DNA of 63,762 nucleotides, taken from the NCBI GenBank assembly GCA_005116775.1, contig SWDN01000011.1:1-63762 (forward strand), read 5' to 3'. Shown one piece after another: positions 23,472 through 31,778 of this stretch. The notes under the pieces were generated by a model that was given only the letters and a program-made list of their open reading frames with translations, did not search any database and was not told the DNA's origin. A program made the translations under genes and the position numbers. Position 1 is the stretch's first letter. Each line of letters begins with the position of its first letter. This stretch comes from Nitrospira sp. GTDB lineage: Bacteria > Nitrospirota > Nitrospiria > Nitrospirales > Nitrospiraceae.

Positions 23472-24875
23472 TCAACTGGTGCCGCGGAGGAGCTGGCTAC
23501 AGTTTCTGACGAACGATTGCAACCACGTTTGAGATCCCGCTGAGGCCTCGGCGTCGACCGTCGTGGAAAGTTGTAGCTGGTCGAGACGCACCGCCGCATC
23601 GCGATAGGTCCGACCTTCACGACTGATCGTGCGATAGTATTCAACCGCCTCCTTGGGCCGCCCCATCGATTCGAGCGTCCGCGCGAAGAGGTACCGAAGC
23701 GACACCATATCCTTCGCCACCCCAGACGGCCTGTCGATCGCTGTGCGGTAGGCGGTCAACGCCTCTTCATATCGGCCGATCGCATTCAAACAGATCCCTT
23801 TCTGCGCAAGCGCCTTGACACTCCACTCTTCATCGGCAACCAGTCGATCCAGAAGCGCAAGGGCTCGTGAGAACTCTCCCGCCTGTTTGAATGCGAGCGC
23901 TTCGCGGTACGACAGAGCGGAATCGACGGCCACTCGTTCGCTTACTTTCTTCGCTGGTGGCGCGTCCTGACCGGAGCCGATGGGCGGGCCAGACGAGACT
24001 TCAGCCTGCTCCTCATCGCATTCCATTTGGGTCGGCTCGATCGAGGACGTATCCGTTCGAAATGGGAGGACGCCGTTTCGATCCCGCGCTCGCGCCGCAT
24101 TGAGCACGAGACGAGCTGTGATCACATCGGCTTGCGACGCATACCCGTACACCAAAGCATGGTCGCACAGCTGATTCATCAGCCGAGGAGTCCCGCCGGT
24201 CAATGCAAAAATCTTCCGACAGGCGAGCGTGGAAAATAAAAGTTTCCGCCCACCTGCCACGCGGACGCGATGGCCAATGTATGCGATGGCCTCCTCCTCG
24301 TCCAACGGTTCCAGCGCATACTCCACCGCAATGCGCTGGGCGAACTGTTCCATCCCTGGCCCCTTCAAGAGATTTCGAAGCGCCGGTTGTCCAGACAGCA
24401 GGATTTGCAGCGAACGACGTCTGCCATCGTTCAGGTTCGACAGCAATCGAAGCTCCTCCAGCATGGCCAATCCGACGTTTTGAGCCTCATCGAGGACCAG
24501 GAGAACCCGCCGTCCGGCAGTCTGTTCACTCTCCAAGAATCGCGCGAACTCATGAAAGAGTTCCACTTCGCTCTTTCCTTTAGTCTCCAAGCCAAAGGAG
24601 GCCATGATCCACGGCATGAGCCCGCCCAACCCACCGTGTGTATTCTCCAGCATACCGATGGTCCATTGACGTTTCGATTGATCCAATACCCGGTTCAATA
24701 GCGTAGTCTTTCCTGTGCCGGGCTCGCCGGTCATAACGGTAAAAGCGGACCCGTTCACCAGCCCATATTCCAACAAACTCAGCGCCATCTTGTGCCTGGA
24801 CCCCAGAAAGAGAAATCCTGGGTCCGGAAGCAGCGTGAACGGCTTTGCCTGCAGTCGATAGTAGGTTTCGTACAT
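23472..24875 (-). CDS. Exosortase-system AAA ATPase fused to TPR domain
   Basis: A 467-residue protein. Residues 1-260 match the GspA/ExeA-like ATPase found in PEP-CTERM/exosortase loci: MYETYYRLQAKPFTLLPDPGF, Walker A GEPGTGKTT at 50-58, Walker B RVLLVLDEAQN near 123-133 and the sensor region LSNLNDGRRRSLQILLSGQP. Unlike the usual protein of about 350 residues, it continues with TPR repeats at about 330-440 (EALAFKQAGEFSRALALLDRLVADEEW, GICLNAIGRYEEALTAYRTAI, TLESMGRPKEAVEYYRTI). It is the last gene of the exosortase block, 7 bp after the kinase gene. It probably couples ATP hydrolysis to polymer or protein export assembly. Confidence 0.85.
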   Translation of the reverse strand: MYETYYRLQAKPFTLLPDPGFLFLGSRHKMALSLLEYGLVNGSAFTVMTGEPGTGKTTLLNRVLDQSKRQWTIGMLENTHGGLGGLMPWIMASFGLETKGKSEVELFHEFARFLESEQTAGRRVLLVLDEAQNVGLAMLEELRLLSNLNDGRRRSLQILLSGQPALRNLLKGPGMEQFAQRIAVEYALEPLDEEEAIAYIGHRVRVAGGRKLLFSTLACRKIFALTGGTPRLMNQLCDHALVYGYASQADVITARLVLNAARARDRNGVLPFRTDTSSIEPTQMECDEEQAEVSSGPPIGSGQDAPPAKKVSERVAVDSALSYREALAFKQAGEFSRALALLDRLVADEEWSVKALAQKGICLNAIGRYEEALTAYRTAIDRPSGVAKDMVSLRYLFARTLESMGRPKEAVEYYRTISREGRTYRDAAVRLDQLQLSTTVDAEASAGSQTWLQSFVRNCSQLLRGTS

Positions 24876-24882
24876 AGTCGTG

Positions 24883-25719
24883 TTATCCCGAATACGCCAT
24901 GAGGAGGTCTTTTGCGCGGCGCCGAGTCATCTCTGCCCGGCCGGACATGTTCAAGACACTGCCGAGCACCGGCACAGTTCCCTTCAAGGCCGTCACCGCC
25001 CTCTCAACATCGGCCGAGCCGGTGCGCCCCTCTTCGACCACCAACAGCAGCGCATCGATGTGAGGAACGAATCCGAGGACGTCGGCGCGGGACAACAGAG
25101 GGGGCAAATCGAATACCAGCAGGCGATCAGGGTAACGGTGTTTGAGCTCTGCGACCAACGCCCCCATCCTGGGCGAAGCCAGCGCCTCTGCAGAGTTCGT
25201 GATCTTGCGCCCCCCCGGAAGAAATACAAATCGACCGATGCCCGGATGAATCAACAGCTGTTCGAGCGGAGTCTCGTCGAACAGATACTCAGTCAACCCT
25301 GGACAGCTCTCCATGCCGAACGCCTGATGGACCGCGGGCCGGCGCATATCCGCGTCTACGAGCAGCACCGTGTGGGACAAATCCATCGCCAGAGCGAGCG
25401 AGAGGTTCACCGCCGTCAATGTTTTCCCTTCATGCGACGAAGGACTCGTAACGCCCAAGACATTCCACCCTTTTTGACGACATTGTTGGACGACTTGAGT
25501 CCGTAATATCTTGTACGCATCGACAAATGCGCCCCCTTCAAATCCCGTAATCAAACGCTGGGCGCGCATCAGATCATCGGTGATTTCGACGTTCTTCGTC
25601 GACGTATAGACAATGGGTTGAGGCGATGACGGTACCGGCCTGCTTGCAGGCCTCGGAGAGACTCTCTCCGATCCATGCTCCTGCTTGAACCGTTCCAGCC
25701 CCTGTTGTAAATACTCCAT
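24883..25719 (-). CDS. Exosortase-locus tyrosine autokinase (BY-kinase)
   Basis: A 278-residue cytoplasmic ParA/CpsD-like kinase that would act with the Wzz protein upstream. It contains a variant Walker A (TSPSSHEGKTLTAVNLS), Walker A' VLLVDADMRRPAV and Walker B RLLVFDLPPLL. A tyrosine cluster at the C-terminus, typical of such kinases, is missing; only the single Tyr in KDLLMAYSG is present. The start at 25719 (MEYLQQGLERFKQEHG) has a GAGGAG ribosome binding site and is preferred over an in-frame upstream start that overlaps the previous gene. It matches the separate-kinase arrangement of XrtA/XrtD systems. Confidence 0.85.
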   Translation of the reverse strand: MEYLQQGLERFKQEHGSERVSPRPASRPVPSSPQPIVYTSTKNVEITDDLMRAQRLITGFEGGAFVDAYKILRTQVVQQCRQKGWNVLGVTSPSSHEGKTLTAVNLSLALAMDLSHTVLLVDADMRRPAVHQAFGMESCPGLTEYLFDETPLEQLLIHPGIGRFVFLPGGRKITNSAEALASPRMGALVAELKHRYPDRLLVFDLPPLLSRADVLGFVPHIDALLLVVEEGRTGSADVERAVTALKGTVPVLGSVLNMSGRAEMTRRRAKDLLMAYSG

Positions 25720-25742
25720 CGGCGTCTCCTCTTCTCGTCCTC

Positions 25743-27491
25743 TCAGCCCAGTTTTCTCATGAGCGCGTACCACAACACGTCCAGCGGCATCCACGCCAGA
25801 TGCAGGATGACGGCAGCTCCCAACACGACACCGAGACCAGCCAGGCTGACGGCTGCGCGGCGACGGCCAAGCGCTGTGAGTTCGCTCTCGGTCGGGAGAT
25901 AGGGGATCACGGCCAGCGGGGCCACTCGCATGACACGCCTCAACTGATCGGCCGTATAGATCCTCCGATCCAGGTTATCCGCCGCCACGCCGGCTCCGAC
26001 TCCTCCGGCCATGGCGAGAAACGCTCCAAGGAGGAGAATCGCCAGCCGATTGGGTCGATCCGGCCTTTCAGGCAATTCAGGCGGATTGATCAGCGAGAAC
26101 CGCTCGCCCTTCCGCTGCACTTCCAATTCGCCGGAGACCTGCGCTTCCATCAATCGCGACGTGATCTCCTGGTGTTTTCGCACGGAGTTTTCTCGATCCC
26201 GGATCAGATCCAGATACTCCGGTTCAACCGTCGGTGTCGTTTCGACTCGCTTGGCATAGACGGCCATTCGTCGTTTTAAGTCTATCCGCGCCGCCTCCTG
26301 AGATTCCAGCGAGGCCGTCGTCGATGCCAACTGCGACTGAATATTGATGTAGGCAGGATTTTCCGGCTTCACGAGAGGCGGCTGCGCCGGCCGCGCCACT
26401 GCAGCCTGCAGTTCACGATCGAGCGAGGCCACTACGTCCTGTAATCGCACCACATCGGGGTGCAATGCTCCAACCCGTTCCCGCAGCGCCGCGAGCGTCG
26501 CCCGCTCCGCCATCAGCCGCTTCGACAACTCATCCCGCCCATCGGTCGCACCCGTCCCACCCGTTTCCTTTTCAAGCGATGACAGTTCCTGTTTCAGCTT
26601 GATGATATCGGGGTGATCGGGAGCCAGGTAGCCCGACGCGCCGGCATATTGAGCGCGCAGCGCCTTCAACCGCTCGCTCGCATCCAGCAATCGTTCACCG
26701 CTCGCGCTGATGATCGGCGTATGCGGCTTCAACGTGGCCAACTCCCCCTCTAGATAGGTCTTCCGCTCTTTCAAACTTCTGATCTCGCGGTCACTTTCGA
26801 TGATTTCCCGTTGGACCTGACTCAAGAGCTGCATATTCAACTGAACCAATTCCGGCAACGCGCCCTCCGCTCGCTGTTTGACCCCGGAGAGTTTTTGTTC
26901 CAGCTCCTGAATGTGATGCGACAAGTTTTCAGATTCGCGTTTCAAGAACGCCGTGGTTTCCTGCGCGTGCCGCTCACGGGTCTTGAGATTTTCACCCAAA
27001 AACAAGCTCGTCAGCTCGTTCGCGACCTTCTGCGCCAACTCCGCGCTTTCACCGTCATAGGCCAGCGTAAAGGCGATGGTGGCCTGTGTGGGATTCTGGG
27101 TGCGCTTGTCGATGACCTTCACGTTCATGACGTCGATTTGGATATCCTTGACGAAACGGGTCAAAATTTCTTCCGGCGGGTTCCGTTTGCGAAGCCCCTT
27201 GTAAAGGTCGTACTGCTCGACAAGCTTCCACAATGTCGATCGGCTCAATACTTGCTGCTTGATCGTCTCGATCCGCTGATCGGCATAGGTCGCAATGGCC
27301 GAGCGGACAAGATCGGGCGGGATTTCCTGTTCCTCGATGAGAATGGTCGCCGTGGAGCGATACACCGCCGGCAGGAGAAACGCCAAGGCGGCGCTGGCTG
27401 CCAGGAGCGACGCGGCGACGATGAGAATCAGGCTCTTGCGCCGCCGCAGCAGAGCCAGATAGTCGTGCAAGTCTTTCGCGTGAGCATCCAT
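25743..27491 (-). CDS. Polysaccharide chain-length determinant (Wzz/GNVR family)
   Basis: A 582-residue inner-membrane protein. One transmembrane helix at about 20-40 (SLILIVAASLLAASAALAF), a long coiled-coil periplasmic part (LSHHIQELEQKLSGVKQRAEGALPEL, LKERKTYLEGELATLK, LDASERLKALRAQY), the GNVR-like FSLINPPELPERPDRPNR near 465-485, then a second helix (LAILLLGAFLAMAGG) and a third near the C-terminus (VVLGAAVILHLAWM). It belongs to the XrtA-associated chain-length regulators. GGAGGAACC precedes ATG 27491. It pairs with the following BY-kinase to control polymer length. Confidence 0.87.
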   Translation of the reverse strand: MDAHAKDLHDYLALLRRRKSLILIVAASLLAASAALAFLLPAVYRSTATILIEEQEIPPDLVRSAIATYADQRIETIKQQVLSRSTLWKLVEQYDLYKGLRKRNPPEEILTRFVKDIQIDVMNVKVIDKRTQNPTQATIAFTLAYDGESAELAQKVANELTSLFLGENLKTRERHAQETTAFLKRESENLSHHIQELEQKLSGVKQRAEGALPELVQLNMQLLSQVQREIIESDREIRSLKERKTYLEGELATLKPHTPIISASGERLLDASERLKALRAQYAGASGYLAPDHPDIIKLKQELSSLEKETGGTGATDGRDELSKRLMAERATLAALRERVGALHPDVVRLQDVVASLDRELQAAVARPAQPPLVKPENPAYINIQSQLASTTASLESQEAARIDLKRRMAVYAKRVETTPTVEPEYLDLIRDRENSVRKHQEITSRLMEAQVSGELEVQRKGERFSLINPPELPERPDRPNRLAILLLGAFLAMAGGVGAGVAADNLDRRIYTADQLRRVMRVAPLAVIPYLPTESELTALGRRRAAVSLAGLGVVLGAAVILHLAWMPLDVLWYALMRKLG

Positions 27492-27523
27492 GGTTCCTCC
27501 AGCCTGTGGGGGGCGCCCGCCGG

Positions 27524-28756
27524 TCATCGGGACACCGACCACTTCGGTCCTCCATAGGTCAGCGTCACAAACGTTGAATTGGCGAAATTCCACTGATCCA
27601 ACGCGCCCACAGCGCGTTCCGCATAACTATAGCCCACACCGAGCGACCACCATTCGGCGAATGTCCAGGAGATTTTCGGGCTTACGCTTGTAAATCGCGT
27701 CTGCGGAAATGTTCGACTCGTTGACGATGAGAGAGGGGTCACAAAGTAAGTCGCTCCTTCGACTGAAAGAGTCACAGTATCGGTCAGATTGTGCGACAGG
27801 CTGCCTCCGACGCGGTCGGTCTGTAGTAAGGATCCGAAGCCGCTGGGGTTGACCTCACGACTCCCCTCCACCGTTATGGTTGCGCGGTCGAACACCTGCT
27901 TGAGCTTGCCGCTATAAACCCAGACATTTTGATGATCGGTCAGAGAATCTCCGGAAATGTCCTGCGTCGATGCGATGAATCGCACACCGCTCGACACGGT
28001 ACCAATCAGTGACTCGGTAAACGAGTGGGAGGCGGAAGCCCCGAGCCCATAGTACGTCCAATGTTGCTGAATCGCGGGCGTTTCGAACCTCACATACTCT
28101 CCGGTAAACTGCACCTGATCTCGTTCGGTTGCCTGATAGGACATCGAAGACGATCCTCCCTGCACCTGGTAATTCACAAGCCCGAAACTCAATCCGTTTT
28201 CATATGTCGCATCTGTGAACTGATACCCGAGCTGCCAATTCAGACGCTCCGTCAGCCCGACGGTCCAGGTCGGACGAGCCGTCCATACACTCCGTTGCGT
28301 AAAAGCCAATACGAGACCGGTTTGCTGCAACTCACTCCGCAAGGTGTTGTCACGCGTAAAGCCGCCCTCGATGTTGACCGTATGGCGATCCCATCGGTAC
28401 GACGTCCGCAAGGGGAAATACAGATTGGTCAAGCTTCGATTTTGGCTGCCGTAGTAATGGACAAACTCACTTCTGACATTCCCTTCCACCATCAACGATT
28501 CAGTGGAGCCCTTGAATTTCAAGGCAGGACTGGTCCAATCCCCCCACACTTCATTGTTCCCGTTAAACAAGAGCAAATTACTGTTGTACTCGCCTTTCAC
28601 ACTCAATGACGGCTCTGCCGACCATTCCGCCGCGCTCGCTTCTTCTCTCACGTTGCCCGATACCAGCATCATTACGCCACACAATCCAACCAGCGTGCGA
28701 AATCGCAGCTGATTCTTCGTAGCCGAACGATTGCGATCGACATACGATAGTTCCAT
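27524..28756 (-). CDS. Outer-membrane beta-barrel of the exosortase locus
   Basis: A 410-residue exported protein. After a signal peptide ending near ASAAEW it is a run of alternating strands with aromatic ends (LTNLYFPLRTSYRWD, VNIEGGFTRDNTL, WSLGVGYSYAERAVG, NSTFVTLTYGG), typical of a beta-barrel. Proteins of this type sit between the Wza-like and Wzz-like genes in PEP-CTERM exopolysaccharide clusters and may be the export barrel. It starts 4 bp after the stop of the Wza-like gene. Confidence 0.78.
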   Translation of the reverse strand: MELSYVDRNRSATKNQLRFRTLVGLCGVMMLVSGNVREEASAAEWSAEPSLSVKGEYNSNLLLFNGNNEVWGDWTSPALKFKGSTESLMVEGNVRSEFVHYYGSQNRSLTNLYFPLRTSYRWDRHTVNIEGGFTRDNTLRSELQQTGLVLAFTQRSVWTARPTWTVGLTERLNWQLGYQFTDATYENGLSFGLVNYQVQGGSSSMSYQATERDQVQFTGEYVRFETPAIQQHWTYYGLGASASHSFTESLIGTVSSGVRFIASTQDISGDSLTDHQNVWVYSGKLKQVFDRATITVEGSREVNPSGFGSLLQTDRVGGSLSHNLTDTVTLSVEGATYFVTPLSSSTSRTFPQTRFTSVSPKISWTFAEWWSLGVGYSYAERAVGALDQWNFANSTFVTLTYGGPKWSVSR

Positions 28757-28760
28757 TCGG

Positions 28761-29366
28761 TCACGGCACCATCACCACGTCGCCGCGTTGCAACAACATG
28801 TTCTGCTTCAAGTCTTTTCCCTGCCGCATATCCCCGTATCTGAAATGGAAGACCTGCTGATCGACGCCGCCACGGCGCATGATCTTGATATCGTTCTCGG
28901 ACGCATAGGGAGTGAGGCCCCCCGCCAAGCTCAACGCTTGCAACACATCCGTCTGATGGCCCACCATATATTCTCCGGGCTTGTTCACCCGCCCAAGGAC
29001 ATAAATGCGGTAACTGAGCACTTTGAGCACCGTGACCGTCACATTGGGAGTCGGGATAAACTTGACCAGCCGCCTCGCAATCTCGCTGCGGAGGTCTTCC
29101 GTCGTCCGTCCCGCCGCGGTGACCTCTCCGATGAGAGGGAAGGTAATCATGCCGTCTGGACGGACCACCGTTTCCTGCGTGAGGTGCTCGTCTCTCCAGA
29201 CCGAGATTTTCAGGACATCTTCCGGGCCAAGCAAGTAACCCGTTTCTGGAACTACGGTTTCTGACGCCACGGTGTTCGCGGCGCAGGCCACGAGGCTACC
29301 CCCTCCCAGCGCGATCACGACACAGGCAATACCCCGAATCAGTCCAGCTCGCACAAGAGACATCAT
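28761..29366 (-). CDS. Polysaccharide export lipoprotein (Wza-like)
   Basis: A 201-residue lipoprotein with lipobox LVACA. Residues 42-110 are the Poly_export domain (GYLLGPEDVLKISVWRDEHLTQETVVRPDGMITFPLIGEVTAAG) and the remainder an SLBB domain (YRIYVLGRVNKPGEYMVGHQTDVLQALSLAGGLT). It is short compared with full-length Wza, as usual in exosortase loci, where the barrel is a separate protein. ATG 29366 overlaps the stop of the TPR gene (ATGA), so translation is coupled. Confidence 0.9.
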   Translation of the reverse strand: MMSLVRAGLIRGIACVVIALGGGSLVACAANTVASETVVPETGYLLGPEDVLKISVWRDEHLTQETVVRPDGMITFPLIGEVTAAGRTTEDLRSEIARRLVKFIPTPNVTVTVLKVLSYRIYVLGRVNKPGEYMVGHQTDVLQALSLAGGLTPYASENDIKIMRRGGVDQQVFHFRYGDMRQGKDLKQNMLLQRGDVVMVP

Positions 29367-31750
29367 CCCGCTACCTCTGCCAAGAGCGCCTTGGCATCGT
29401 CTAACCCTTCGAACGGGGTCACGGAAGCCACGGCCTTTTTCAAATGCACCCGAGCGTCGCCTGGCTGACCCGCCCTCGAATAGGCAGCTCCCAGGTGATA
29501 GTTCAACACCGGATGGTCAGGCGCCAGTGCCGTCGCTTGCCTGAGTAATCTCACCGCATCGCTCCCGTGGCCCAATTTATAATGGGCCCACCCCAAGGTA
29601 TCGAGCAGATACGGGTTAGGGGTCTGGGATTCAAATCCCCGGCTCAGTGCCAGGGCGCGTTCGAGACTCTGCGAGTCATTTTTGTGATCGACCAGTGTCG
29701 CGGCCAGATTGTTCGCCGCCAACATCGACTTCGGATTCATTTTCAAGACTGCATCGTAGTGGCTGATGGCCTCGTCGAACCGGCGCTGCGCGCTGAGGCT
29801 CACTGCAAGCAGCAACTGCATTTGTTCATTGTCCGGACTCGCTTGAAGTCCCTTCACAAGAGCCTCGTCTCCCTCAGCCACCTGTTTTTTGCTGTAGTAA
29901 TACCGCGCCAGATGGACTCTCGGCGTGCTCCACTTCGGATTGAGGCGCGCCGCGGTTTCAAAATGCGGAATCGCCGCAGTTGCGTCGCCTCGGGTCAACA
30001 ATAACTCTCCGAGAAAGCCGTCCGCATAGAGATGGTCTGGATGGGCGGCCAACACGGTCTCAAGCTTAGATTGGGCTTGCGCCACTTGGCCGCGCTTCAT
30101 TTCAAGCTGCATCAGCGCCAAGAGTGGCTCCGGCGCCAGAGGGCGTTGCTCGGCAGCGCGGGCATAGGCAGCTTCCGCTTTCTCCCATTGCTGTTGAGCC
30201 ACAGCCAGGTGCCCTTCTGCCAAGTCCGCGGCGGCCTTGTCCGCGCCGGCGGTCCGCAACTTCGTCAACGTGTGTTGGCTTTGTCCCCAATCTTTTTCCT
30301 GAGTCTGAAGCTGGAACATCATGCCCAAGAGCGCCAGGTTACCGGGGTCACGTGCGATGAGCGGATCCAACCGGTTCCGCGCTTCTTTGATATGACCGAC
30401 GGACGCATCGAGGCCTGCCAGCATCACCTGAGCTTCCACCAACGCCGGTTTCAAGCCGAGCGCCCTATCTAAACTCTCGCGCGCAAGCCCCACCTCACCC
30501 GTCGTCAGGTAGGCTCGCGCAAGCAGGACATGCGCATCGGCCAATTCAGGCTGATCTTTCAGCACGGACCGGAAATCCTGCGTGGCGTCCTTTCCATTCC
30601 CGCGCTGCAATGCGATCTTCCCGCGCAAAAACAACGCTTCTGCAGACCGAGGATTTTCCTTCAGCACCTCTTGAATCAGGCGCTCCGCATCGCCGGCTTT
30701 GCCTGCAACCCAATCGAGGCCGGCGAGTTTGACCTGCGCCTCAAGCCCCTCAGGTTTCTTCTGATATTCATCCTGAATTGCGCGATAGGTCTCGCGGGCC
30801 TTATCGACACGTTGCGTCGATTCATAGAGACCCCCGACTGCGAACCACAGTTTGGCTGAGCGTGGGAGGTCTTTGCGGGCCTCCAATAAAGCTTTTTCCG
30901 CCTGCTCGAGCCCACGCCGTTTTGCCACATATTCGACCAGCGCCAATCGACGCGTTTCATTCTCAGGATCGAGCCGTATCGCGTCTTTGAGCACCGCCTC
31001 TGCTTTGTCGTACTGCTGCTGCTGATCGTAGAGCGCCACTTGCCGCAGCCGGTGATTCAATACTGTCGGCTCCAGCGCAACGATTTGTTGCAGCGTCGAC
31101 TCCGCTTCATCCATTCGTCCCAGCTTGATCAAGGTCATTGCCAGAGCATCGAGAAGTTCCAGATCGCCGGGTTTGGCCTTCAAAACTTGACGAAGCAACG
31201 GCGCCGCTTCTTCTCCACGCTGATTGGCGGCATACAACGACGCCATAAGCAGCGCCGCATCGGTGTCAGTGGGCGCCGTGGCGATCAACCGCTCTGCTTG
31301 ACCGATGGCCTCGTTCACTCGGCCCGAAACCGCCGTCACGGCAATTTGCAACACCTGCGCCGGAACATGTCCCGGCGTCTTCGCCAGAATCCGATTCGCG
31401 ATCTGCGTCGTCTCTTCCAACGCGCGCGCTTCCAGATAGTATTTGGCCAATTTGACGAGCGCGCGATCGTGATCCGGGCTCATCTCCACAACCTGCTGAT
31501 ACCCCGCCACGGCATTGCGCCAATTGCGCTCCTTTTCCTCCACCTGCGCGTAGAGAAACGTGGCGTCGACGTCTTTGGGATCGATTTTCAGCACATTTCG
31601 CAACGCCACACGGGCTTTGGAGAAATTGCCCTGCTCAAAGTATTCTTGCGCGCGCATGCGATATTTGGCTTTCTGCTCTTCGGGACCTCCGCAGCCGAAC
31701 AGCCCGGCCAACAGTACGATCCCGAGAGCTACAGACATAGCCTGTTTCAT
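29363..31750 (-). CDS. PrsT-like TPR lipoprotein of the exosortase system
   Basis: A 795-residue lipoprotein: signal with lipobox LFGCGG, then about 18-20 tetratricopeptide repeats (for example YFEQGNFSKARVALRNVLKIDPKD and ANNLAATLVDHKNDSQSLERALAL) to the C-terminus. Length, the lipid anchor and its place beside exosortase match the PEP-CTERM system TPR lipoprotein (PrsT type). The ATG at 31750 is preferred, with a GGGGAGG ribosome binding site; the frame open upstream to 31897 is Cys-rich noise. It probably acts as a periplasmic scaffold for polymer assembly. Confidence 0.88.
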   Translation of the reverse strand: MKQAMSVALGIVLLAGLFGCGGPEEQKAKYRMRAQEYFEQGNFSKARVALRNVLKIDPKDVDATFLYAQVEEKERNWRNAVAGYQQVVEMSPDHDRALVKLAKYYLEARALEETTQIANRILAKTPGHVPAQVLQIAVTAVSGRVNEAIGQAERLIATAPTDTDAALLMASLYAANQRGEEAAPLLRQVLKAKPGDLELLDALAMTLIKLGRMDEAESTLQQIVALEPTVLNHRLRQVALYDQQQQYDKAEAVLKDAIRLDPENETRRLALVEYVAKRRGLEQAEKALLEARKDLPRSAKLWFAVGGLYESTQRVDKARETYRAIQDEYQKKPEGLEAQVKLAGLDWVAGKAGDAERLIQEVLKENPRSAEALFLRGKIALQRGNGKDATQDFRSVLKDQPELADAHVLLARAYLTTGEVGLARESLDRALGLKPALVEAQVMLAGLDASVGHIKEARNRLDPLIARDPGNLALLGMMFQLQTQEKDWGQSQHTLTKLRTAGADKAAADLAEGHLAVAQQQWEKAEAAYARAAEQRPLAPEPLLALMQLEMKRGQVAQAQSKLETVLAAHPDHLYADGFLGELLLTRGDATAAIPHFETAARLNPKWSTPRVHLARYYYSKKQVAEGDEALVKGLQASPDNEQMQLLLAVSLSAQRRFDEAISHYDAVLKMNPKSMLAANNLAATLVDHKNDSQSLERALALSRGFESQTPNPYLLDTLGWAHYKLGHGSDAVRLLRQATALAPDHPVLNYHLGAAYSRAGQPGDARVHLKKAVASVTPFEGLDDAKALLAEVAG

Positions 31751-31778
31751 GATGCTTGCCTCCCCTTCGATCATCGAA

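Noticed and set aside
26811-27557. A 248-codon plus-strand frame
   Set aside because: It is antisense to the Wzz-type gene, has no ribosome binding site and no recognisable motif.
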